64,000 bases of DNA from Strigamia acuminata (lineage: Eukaryota; Arthropoda; Chilopoda; Geophilomorpha; Linotaeniidae), in contig CASHSZ010000054.1 of the NCBI GenBank assembly GCA_949358305.1, positions 119,034 through 183,033 on the forward strand, read 5' to 3'. Positions within the stretch are counted from its first letter, which is position 1, and the number at the start of each line of letters is the position of its first letter. Below, piece by piece: positions 54,931-64,000 of this stretch. The notes under the pieces were generated by a model, which was given only the letters and a program-made list of their open reading frames with translations, did no database searches and was not told where the DNA came from. A program made the position numbers and the translations under genes.

Positions 54931-56280
54931 CTAATCACTGTTTCCGTAGTGATACTGTTGCTGTCCTCTCTCGCGTTGACGTTCCTCTCGTGACGAGGTG
55001 CGGTCTTCGGAATGTTTTCTCGAAGGTCCGTCGTCTTTGAGGATGGGTACCGGCTGTTGCCAGTCGTTACCCCGCGGGTCGTCGCGTTGTCGGCTCGTGT
55101 GAGTCTGTTCTTCGTTACGACGCGCGTTGTTCGCATTTATTAATCGGTTGATAGCGTTGTTAGTGTTATCGTCTAACGCCATCATGCGAGGTCGAACGCG
55201 TTGTTCGGTCGAGACTTCCCGTTTGCGTGGAGTGACTGGCACTTCCTTTTTTTGCTCGGGTTTGGGGCTGACCTTCGGCGTGCGCTTCGGGTCGCCTTCT
55301 ACGCTCTCGTCGGACAATTCGGACGAGCTAACTTCTGGCTTGCGAACGGATTTTGGTTTGTCTCGTTGCAGCCTAGTCATGAAAGCTTGTTCAGCTTCTT
55401 GTTGAGAACGAAATGCATAACGATGTGCATGTAAGGCTCGATCAACTATTTCCACCTCTTCTGGAGTGGTTGGAACGCGCTGGGATTTGCCGTACTCGAG
55501 AGCTCGCGCTTCTCTTTCCGCCAGCTTCCGCTTTCTCTCGCGGATGGCTTGTCGGGCCTCATTCTCGGCATCCGCTTCGAATTGAGCGGAATCTACCATT
55601 TGTTGAGCGTATGCATCTTTAACAACGGTGATTTCTGGGGATAACCTGTGCGCTCTTAAAGCTGCACGTACGATTTGTAATGTTTCGTACACAGTTATTT
55701 TTCCCGTTGGCAGAGTGTATCGTACACCTTCTGCCTGTGCCAACTGCATCGTGTCAACCAATGTGGCCGAGACGCTGTAAGGCTGGCTCGGAACACGCTC
55801 AGTATTTGACGCATTGGACTTGTGTCCTTCGGACCTGACCGAAGCTGGGCGGCTTTGCGTAATTGGCGTGTTTAGTGCCGAATTAGCTGTCGTATTTGAG
55901 GCCGTCTTTTGTATCGGAGACGCCGCTTTCGGACTGCCCACCTCGGTGTCGTGCGTTAGACGAGGCGATGGGTTACGGGATAAAACCTCGTTTCCGCTCG
56001 TCTCGCCGTCACGGTTAGAACGCGGCAGTTTGGAGTGAGATTGCTCTTCACCCCGCTCTGTCTCGTCCAATCGCGGCCTCGTCTCGGAACGAGACGGGTG
56101 CGATGCCTCCGATGCGCTTCTGCGATCGGGTTTAGGCTTGCGCCGTTTTTGCCTCGCTTCGTGCGCTGAGGCTTTGGGTAAGGGACCTCCAGATCGCAAG
56201 TGATAGTCGGCGCCTTTACGACTGCCGGCTCTCTTGTTTGCGTCGGAGTCGGAATCCGTTACTCGGATATTGTCTGCCAT
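54931..56280 (-). CDS. gag: Gypsy Gag N-terminal part, ends at in-frame TAG
   Basis: From ATG 56280 (MADNIRVTDSDSD) to TAG 54931-54933, 449 aa. The sequence is highly charged and low in hydrophobics, with many Ser, Arg and Glu residues and a possible helical segment (EADAENEARQAIRERKRKLAERE near residues 230-255). No capsid motif lies in this part. The same frame continues without further stops through the capsid ORF, so the two together would form one Gag of about 1,026 codons. The TAG is either a nonsense mutation in this copy or a readthrough site. The start is supported by its position 49 bases after the PBS. Confidence 0.75.
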   Translation of the reverse strand: MADNIRVTDSDSDANKRAGSRKGADYHLRSGGPLPKASAHEARQKRRKPKPDRRSASEASHPSRSETRPRLDETERGEEQSHSKLPRSNRDGETSGNEVLSRNPSPRLTHDTEVGSPKAASPIQKTASNTTANSALNTPITQSRPASVRSEGHKSNASNTERVPSQPYSVSATLVDTMQLAQAEGVRYTLPTGKITVYETLQIVRAALRAHRLSPEITVVKDAYAQQMVDSAQFEADAENEARQAIRERKRKLAEREARALEYGKSQRVPTTPEEVEIVDRALHAHRYAFRSQQEAEQAFMTRLQRDKPKSVRKPEVSSSELSDESVEGDPKRTPKVSPKPEQKKEVPVTPRKREVSTEQRVRPRMMALDDNTNNAINRLINANNARRNEEQTHTSRQRDDPRGNDWQQPVPILKDDGPSRKHSEDRTSSREERQRERGQQQYHYGNSD

Positions 56281-56328
56281 TTTTGGGTATGAAAATGATC
56301 TCAAGTTCTATTCGAGTCGTTTAAATCG

Positions 56329-56346
56329 ATCCCGGACAGGCCCCCA
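56329..56346 (-). other. Primer binding site, probably tRNA-Pro
   Basis: The sense strand reads TGGGGGCCTGTCCGGGAT, two bases from the 5' LTR. It matches the complement of animal tRNA-Pro 3' end (TGGGGGCTCGTCCGGGAT, from general knowledge) at 16 of 18 positions. A variant tRNA-Pro of this species could match fully. Confidence 0.65.
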
Positions 56347-56348
56347 CG

Positions 56349-57345
56349 TGTCGCGCTCAACTCGGTCTGTCGCTGATACGTGGTATGAGTCACTCTCTAA
56401 TCTCGCAATATCGCTTTGCTCAAGCGGTTACCCAAATAATGTGAAACGGCAAACAATGTAAAATGGTAAATATAATAAATGTATTTATTATACGGGAATG
56501 TACAGGTAAAAGGTATAAAATATGTAAAGGAATAAGGGTAAAAGGTAAGGTGTGTGAAGTTGGCGGGAAACTGGTCGAGGTCGTCCTTTGTTGGCGCTCT
56601 GGATCCAAGATGGCGTCCGCGTGGCAACGTGGTGTCGTCTTGGGCCGGCGTGGCAATGAATGGCGTCCTCGTCTCACGTTTCTCGTTCGGTCCTTCGGGC
56701 TCACGCTGGTCGGGCGCGAGTGAATGCCTGAAAGGTCTTACTTCTGGTCTGTTGTCTAGGTTTAGGGTTTTTTGTAGGTGTCCGGCGATCACACAGCGGC
56801 GGACGCTTGGTGGTTCCCGGCGATACACACAGCGGCGGGAACGCTCGTCGTGGTTACTGCAATTTAGGCTTGTGCGACCGTTTGTCTGCACAACTCGCTA
56901 AATTGGAGTAGGTTTACTATTTCTAGCTGGCTTGCTAAAATAGTGTGGTAATCTTGTTTCGCAGGTTACTCTGCGGAGGTTAACACAAATCAATCGTACT
57001 CACGTTGAAAGTCCCTTGTCCTAGGTCACTCCTGAAGTCTTTGTACTTAGGCTTGATCGTTTTAGGACGTTTGGCTTTTACGTGTATCTTGGTTGATTTT
57101 TGTGTTGGTTCTGCCCGCTCAGTGCAAGGCGAATTCCTTTGCACAAAGCGGGGGGTGACAGGTGACTAAAGCCACCCAATAGTGGAGAAGACGAATCTCC
57201 CCCACTCCCCCAGGGCAGACGCCCGTCCATTGACTGGAAGTCAATGCTCTGAGGGAAGGGAGGCGCGCGTGCGACTCCCCCCTTTTTACCCGTATGTAGG
57301 CCACGAGAGAAACTCTTCGTGCCCCACCCCAGTCGGGTCACCACA
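56349..57345 (-). repeat. 5' LTR of Gypsy element
   Basis: A 997-bp LTR matching 43813-44809 with one difference seen (T56411 versus C43875). Followed by AAGT and the satellite monomer, which resumes at TCTATTCTCCC as expected. Confidence 0.95.
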
Positions 57346-60300
57346 AAGTCTATTCTCCCAAATCATTGCTTGGATGTTGCTAAAACTTACATTAAAGCTT
57401 TTTACTAAGGTTTAAACACTATTTCAAAACATTCAGAGACATTGGTCTTGTGATGTTTGTGCTAAGTCAACTGTGATGAGATCAAAAGTCTATTCTCCCA
57501 AATCATTGCTTGGATGTTGCTAAAACTTACATTGAAGCCTTCTACTAAGGTTTAAACACTATTTCAGAACATTCAGAGACATTGGTTTGTGGTGTTTGTG
57601 CAAAGTCAACTGTGATGTCAAATGAGATCAAAAGTTTATTCTTTCAAATTATTGCTTGGATGTTGCTAACACTTACATTGAAGCCTTCTACTAAGGTTTA
57701 AACACTATTTCTAAACATTCAGAGACATTGGTCTTGTGGTGTTTGTGCTAAGTCAACTGTGATGAGATCAAAAGTCTATTCTCCCAAATCATTGCTTGGA
57801 TGTTGCTAAAACTTACATTGAAGCCTTCTACTAAGGTTTAAACACTATTTCAGAACATTCAGAGACATTGGTTTGTGGTGTTTGTGCTAAGTCAACTGTG
57901 ATGTCAAATGAGATCAAAAGTTTATTCTTTCAAATTATTGCTTGGATGTTGCTAACACTTACATTGAAGCCTTCTACTAAGGTTTAAACACTATTTCTAA
58001 ACATTCAGAGACATTGGTCTTGTGGTGTTTGTGCTAAGTCAACTGTGACGTCAAATGAGATCAAAAGTTTATTCTTTCAAATTATTGCTTGGATGTTGCT
58101 AAAACTTACATTGAAGCCTTCTACTAAGGTTTAAACACTATTTCAGAACATTCAGAGACATTGGTCTTGTGGTGTTTGTGCTAAGTCAACTGTGACGTCA
58201 AATGAGATCAAAAGTTTATTCTTTCAAATTATTGCTTGGATGTTGCTAAAACTTACATTGAAGCTTTCTACTAAGGTTTAAACACTATTTCAGAACATTC
58301 AGAAACATTGGTCTTGTGATGTTTGTGCTAAGTCAACTGTGATGTCAAATGGGATCAAAAGTTTATTCTTCCAAATCATTGCTTGGATGTTGCTAAAACT
58401 TACATTGAAGCCTTCTACTAAGGTTTAAACACTATTTCAGAACATTCAGAGACATTGGTCTTGTGATGTTTGTGCTAAGTCAACTGTGATGTCAAATGAG
58501 ATCAAAAGTTTATTCTTTCAAATCATTGCTTGGATGTTGCTAAAACTTACATTAAAGCTTTCTACTAAAGTTTAAACACTATTTCAGAACATTCAGAGAC
58601 ATTGGTCTTGTGGTGTTTGTGCTAAGTCAACTGTGATGTCAAATGAGATCAAAAGTTTATTCTTTCAAATTATTGCTTGGATGTTGCTAACACTTACATT
58701 GAAGCCTTCTACTAAGGTTTAAACACTATTTCTAAACATTCAGAGACATTGGTCTTGTGGTGTTTGTGCTAAGTCAACTGTGATGAGATCAAAAGTCTAT
58801 TCTCCCAAATCATTGCTTGGATGTTGCTAAAACTTACATTGAAGCCGTCTACTAAGGTTTAAACACTATTTCAGAACATTTAGAGACATTGGTCTTGTGG
58901 TGTTTGTGCTAAGTCAACTGTGATGAGATCAAAAGTCTATTTTCCCAAATCATTTCTTGGATGTTGCTAAAACTTACATTATAGCTTTCTACTAAGGTTT
59001 AAACACTATTTCAGAACATTCAGAGACATTGGTCTTGTGATGTTTGTGCTAAGTCAACTGTGATGAGATCAAAAGTCTATTCTCCCAAATCATTGCTTGG
59101 ATGTTGCTAAAACTTACGTTAAAGCTTTCTACTAAGGTTTAAACACTATTTCAAAACATTCAGAGACATTGGTCTTGTGATGTTTGTGCTAAGTCAACTG
59201 TGATGAGATCAAAAGTCTATTCTCCCAAATCATTGCTTGGATGTTGCTAAAACTTACATTGAAGCCTTCTACTAAGGTTTAAACACTATTTCAGAACATT
59301 CAGAGACATTGGTTTGTGGTGTTTGTGCTAAGTCAACTGTGATGTCAAATGAGATCAAAAGTTTATTCTTTCAAATTATTGCTTGGATGTTGCTAACACT
59401 TACATTGAAGCCTTCTACTAAGGTTTAAACACTATTTCTAAACATTCAGAGACATTGGTCTTGTGGTGTTTGTGCTAAGTCAACTGTGATGAGATCAAAA
59501 GTCTATTCTCCCAAATCATTGCTTGGATGTTGCTAAAACTTACATTGAAGCCTTCTACTAAGGTTTAAACACTATTTCAGAACATTCAGAGACATTGGTT
59601 TGTGGTGTTTGTGCTAAGTCAACTGTGACGTCAAATGAGATCAAAAGTTTATTCTTTCAAATTATTGCTTGGATGTTGCTAAAACTTACATTGAAGCCTT
59701 CTACTAAGGTTTAAACACTATTTCAGAACATTCAGAGACATTGGTCTTGTGGTGTTTGTGCTAAGTCAACTGTGACGTCAAATGAGATCAAAAGTTTATT
59801 CTTTCAAATTATTGCTTGGATGTTGCTAAAACTTACATTGAAGCTTTCTACTAAGGTTTAAACACTATTTCAGAACATTCAGAAACATTGGTCTTGTGAT
59901 GTTTGTGCTAAGTCAACTGTGATGTCAAATGGGATAAAAAGTTTATTCTTCCAAATCATTGCTTGGATGTTGCTAAAACTTACATTGAAGCCTTCTACTA
60001 AGGTTTAAACACTATTTCAGAACATTCAGAGACATTGGTCTTGTGATGTTTGTGCTAAGTCAACTGTGATGTCAAATGAGATCAAAAGTTTATTCTTTCA
60101 AATCATTGCTTGGATGTTGCTAAAACTTACATTAAAGCTTTCTACTAAAGTTTAAACACTATTTCAGAACATTCAGAGACATTGGTCTTGTGGTGTTTGT
60201 GCTAAGTCAACTGTGATGTCAAATGAGATCAAAAGTTTATTCTTTCAAATTATTGCTTGGATGTTGCTAACACTTACATTGAAGCCTTCTACTAAGGTTT

Positions 60301-63300
60301 AAACACTATTTCTAAACATTCAGAGACATTGGTCTTGTGGTGTTTGTGCTAAGTCAACTGTGATGAGATCAAAAGTCTATTCTCCCAAATCATTGCTTGG
60401 ATGTTGCTAAAACTTACATTGAAGCCGTCTACTAAGGTTTAAACACTATTTCAGAACATTTAGAGACATTGGTCTTGTGGTGTTTGTGCTAAGTCAACTG
60501 TGATGAGATCAAAAGTCTATTTTCCCAAATCATTTCTTGGATGTTGCTAAAACTTACATTATAGCTTTCTACTAAGGTTTAAACACTATTTCAGAACATT
60601 CAGAGACATTGTTCTTGTGATGTTTGTGCTAAGTCAACTGTGATGAGATCAAAAGTCTATTCTCCCAAATCATTGCTTGGATGTTGCTAAAACTTACATT
60701 AAAGCTTTCTACTAAGGTTTAAACACTATTTCAAAACATTCAGAGACATTGGTCTTGTGATGTTTGTGCTAAGTCAACTGTGATGAGATCAAAAGTCTAT
60801 TCTCCCAAATCATTGCTTGGATGTTGCTAAAACTTACATTGAAGCCTTCTACTAAGGTTTAAACACTATTTCAGAACATTCAGAGACATTGGTTTGTGGT
60901 GTTTGTGCTAAGTCAACTGTGATGTCAAATGAGATCAAAAGTTTATTCTTTCAAATTATTGCTTGGATGTTGCTAACACTTACATTGAAGCCTTCTACTA
61001 AGGTTTAAACACTATTTCTAAACATTCAGAGACATTGGTCTTGTGGTGTTTGTGCTAAGTCAACTGTGATGAGATCAAAAGTCTATTCTCCCAAATCATT
61101 GCTTGGATGTTGCTAAAACTTACATTGAAGCCTTCTACTAAGGTTTAAACACTATTTCAGAACATTCAGAGACATTGGTTTGTGGTGTTTGTGCTAAGTC
61201 AACTGTGATGTCAAATGAGATCAAAAGTTTATTCTTTCAAATTATTGCTTGGATGTTGCTAACACTTACATTGAAGCCTTCTACTAAGGTTTAAACACTA
61301 TTTCTAAACATTCAGAGACATTGGTCTTGTGGTGTTTGTGCTAAGTCAACTGTGACGTCAAATGAGATCAAAAGTTTATTCTTTCAAATTATTGCTTGGA
61401 TGTTGCTAAAACTTACATTGAAGCTTTCTACTAAGGTTTAAACACTATTTCAGAACATTCAGAAACATTGGTCTTGTGATGTTTGTGCTAAGTCAACTGT
61501 GATGTCAAATGGGATCAAAAGTTTATTCTTCCAAATCATTGCTTGGATGTTGCTAAAACTTACATTGAAGCCTTCTACTAAGGTTTAAACACTATTTCAG
61601 AACATTCAGAGACATTGGTCTTGTGATGTTTGTGCTAAGTCAACTGTGATGTCAAATGAGATCAAAAGTTTATTCTTTCAAATCATTGCTTGGATGTTGC
61701 TAAAACTTACATTAAAGCTTTCTACTAAAGTTTAAACACTATTTCAGAACATTCAGAGACATTGGTCTTGTGGTGTTTGTGCTAAGTCAACTGTGACGTC
61801 AAATGAGATCAAAAGTTTATTCTTTCAAATTATTGCTTGGATGTTGCTAAAACTTACATTGAAGCTTTCTACTAAGGTTTAAACACTATTTCAGAACATT
61901 CAGAAACATTGGTCTTGTGATGTTTGTGCTAAGTCAACTGTGATGTCAAATGGGATCAAAAGTTTATTCTTCCAAATCATTGCTTGGATGTTGCTAAAAC
62001 TTACATTGAAGCCTTCTACTAAGGTTTAAACACTATTTCAGAACATTCAGAAACATTGGTCTTGTGATGTTTGTGCTAAGTCAACTGTGATGTCAAATGG
62101 GATCAAAAGTTTATTCTTCCAAATCATTGCTTGGATGTTGCTAAAACTTACATTGAAGCCTTCTACTAAGGTTTAAACACTATTTCAGAACATTCAGAGA
62201 CATTGGTCTTGTGGTGTTTGTGCTAAGTCAACTGTGATGAGATCAAAAGTCTATTCTCCCAAATCATTGCTTGGATGTTGCTAAAACTTACATTGAAGCC
62301 GTCTACTAAGGTTTAAACACTATTTCAGAACATTTAGAGACATTGGTCTTGTGGTGTTTGTGCTAAGTCAACTGTGATGAGATCAAAAGTCTATTCTCCC
62401 AAATCATTGCTTGGATGTTGCTAAAACTTACATTAAAGCTTTTTACTAAGGTTTAAACACTATTTCAGAACATTCAGAGACATTGGTTTGTGGTGTTTGT
62501 GCTAAGTCAACTGTGATGTCAAATGAGATCAAAAGTTTATTCTTTCAAATTATTGCTTGGATGTTGCTAACACTTACATTGAAGCCTTCTACTAAGGTTT
62601 AAACACTATTTCTAAACATTCAGAGACATTGGTCTTGTGGTGTTTGTGCTAAGTCAACTGTGATGAGATCAAAAGTCTATTCTCCCAAATCATTGCTTGG
62701 ATGTTGCTAAAACTTACATTGAAGCCTTCTACTAAGGTTTAAACACTATTTCAGAACATTCAGAGACATTGGTTTGTGGTGTTTGTGCTAAGTCAACTGT
62801 GATGTCAAATGAGATCAAAAGTTTATTCTTTCAAATTATTGCTTGGATGTTGCTAACACTTACATTGAAGCCTTCTACTAAGGTTTAAACACTATTTCTA
62901 AACATTCAGAGACATTGGTCTTGTGATGTTTGTGCTAAGTCAACTGTGACGTCAAATGAGATCAAAAGTTTATTCTTTCAAATTATTGCTTGGATGTTGC
63001 TAAAACTTACATTGAAGCTTTCTACTAAGGTTTAAACACTATTTCAGAACATTCAGAAACATTGGTCTTGTGATGTTTGTGCTAAGTCAACTGTGATGTC
63101 AAATGGGATCAAAAGTTTATTCTTCCAAATCATTGCTTGGATGTTGCTAAAACTTACATTGAAGCCTTCTACTAAGGTTTAAACACTATTTCAGAACATT
63201 CAGAGACATTGGTCTTGTGATGTTTGTGCTAAGTCAACTGTGATGTCAAATGAGATCAAAAGTTTATTCTTTCAAATTATTGCTTGGATGTTGCTAACAC

Positions 63301-63984
63301 TTACATTGAAGCCTTCTACTAAGGTTTAAACACTATTTCTAAACATTCAGAGACATTGGTCTTGTGGTGTTTGTGCTAAGTCAACTGTGACGTCAAATGA
63401 GATCAAAAGTTTATTCTTTCAAATTATTGCTTGGATGTTGCTAAAACTTACATTGAAGCTTTCTACTAAGGTTTAAACACTATTTCAGAACATTCAGAAA
63501 CATTGGTCTTGTGATGTTTGTGCTAAGTCAACTGTGATGTCAAATGGGATCAAAAGTTTATTCTTCCAAATCATTGCTTGGATGTTGCTAAAACTTACAT
63601 TGAAGCCTTCTACTAAGGTTTAAACACTATTTCAGAACATTCAGAGACATTGGTCTTGTGGTGTTTGTGCTAAGTCAACTGTGATGTCAAATGAGATCAA
63701 AAGTTTATTCTTTCAAATTATTGCTTGGATGTTGCTAACACTTACATTGAAGCCTTCTACTAAGGTTTAAACACTATTTCTAAACATTCAGAGACATTGG
63801 TCTTGTGGTGTTTGTGCTAAGTCAACTGTGATGAGATCAAAAGTCTATTCTCCCAAATCATTGCTTGGATGTTGCTAAAACTTACATTGAAGCCGTCTAC
63901 TAAGGTTTAAACACTATTTCAGAACATTTAGAGACATTGGTCTTGTGGTGTTTGTGCTAAGTCAACTGTGATGAGATCAAAAGT
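57346..63984. repeat. Satellite array right of Gypsy element (about 6.6 kb)
   Basis: About 46 monomers. ACTAAAGTTT-tagged monomers start at 58555, 60135 and 61715, exactly 1,580 bp apart twice; GAAGCCGTCTAC tags are at 58841, 60421, 62295 and 63889. The first two 1,580-bp units look nearly identical. The array ends at GATCAAAAGT, the same monomer position at which the Gypsy element inserted. Confidence 0.95.
58555..61714. repeat. Two consecutive 1,580-bp higher-order units
   Basis: Direct tandem repeats of an 11-monomer block (58555-60134 and 60135-61714), the same length as 24767-26346. Variant monomers such as the one with ATTATAGCTTTC appear once in each unit. Confidence 0.82.
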
Positions 63985-64000
63985 TGTCGCGTCCTACCTG
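63985..64000. mobile_element. First 16 bases of another LTR-like element
   Basis: The satellite breaks at GATCAAAAGT and continues TGTCGCGTCCTACCTG. The first seven bases equal the Gypsy LTR start (TGTCGCG), then the sequences differ. A related but distinct LTR element probably begins here. The window ends before it can be identified. Confidence 0.5.

Larger units (their letters stand above)
43813..57345 (-). mobile_element. Gypsy-type LTR retrotransposon with an extra third ORF
   Basis: A 13,533-bp element with 997-bp LTRs (43813-44809 and 56349-57345) and a 4-bp AAGT duplication (43809-43812 and 57346-57349). Sense order is minus: PBS, gag (interrupted by one TAG), a -1 frameshift signal, pol with protease, RT, RNase H, integrase, a 1.4-kb spacer, and a 941-aa ORF. 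The order protease-RT-RNaseH-integrase and the RT box YLDD place it in Ty3/Gypsy. One LTR mismatch was seen by eye (C43875 versus T56411), so insertion is recent. It is long for the family because of the extended Gag and the third ORF. Confidence 0.95.

Overview
The window is repetitive eukaryotic DNA, most likely from an arthropod and probably an insect. It carries BEL/Pao and Gypsy LTR retrotransposons whose primer binding sites fit animal tRNA-His, tRNA-Phe and tRNA-Pro, plus broken copies of animal genes (a UAP56/DDX39B-type helicase and RIO1 kinase). The order cannot be fixed from sequence alone. I see no intact single-copy host gene, tRNA, rRNA or CRISPR array.

The backbone is one satellite family with monomers of about 147, 146, 140 and 139 bp. 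It totals about 20 kb in six blocks (1-70, 9330-11442, 20864-27359, 33288-33902, 39720-43812, 57346-63984). Monomer variants recur in a higher-order pattern, with an exact 1,580-bp (11-monomer) spacing seen three times. The array looks like centromeric or pericentromeric heterochromatin into which mobile elements inserted one by one; none is nested in another.

Insertions, left to right: (A) a BEL/Pao element, 71-9329, with 1,562-bp LTRs, a 4-bp TAAG duplication, and a 163-bp deletion removing RT motif A; (B) a sister copy, 11443-20863, with an AGCC duplication, full-length but with two nonsense codons; (C) a different BEL/Pao element, 27360-33287, with short identical 327-bp LTRs, an intact gag-pol reading frame, and odd 16-bp direct repeats at its borders; (D) a 5.8-kb TIR element, 33903-39719, with subterminal repeat arrays and fragments of at least three host genes but no visible transposase; (E) a 13.5-kb Gypsy element, 43813-57345, with gag, pol and a large extra 941-aa ORF where env would lie; and (F) the first 16 bases of another LTR-like element at the right edge, in the same monomer position as E. 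Elements A, B, C and E all read on the minus strand.

The most noteworthy signals are in the Gypsy element. Two tandem A-AAA-AAC slippery heptamers are followed after six bases by a 10-bp stem that encloses the gag stop, with pol in the -1 frame. The unrecognised GC-rich third ORF follows pol after a 1.4-kb spacer carrying three regularly spaced hairpins. Other points of interest are element D, a conserved 221-aa leader ORF in BEL elements A and B, a perfect RFX X-box palindrome in their LTRs, and the unusual border duplication of element C. LTR pairs differ by zero or one base by eye, so the retroelement insertions are recent.
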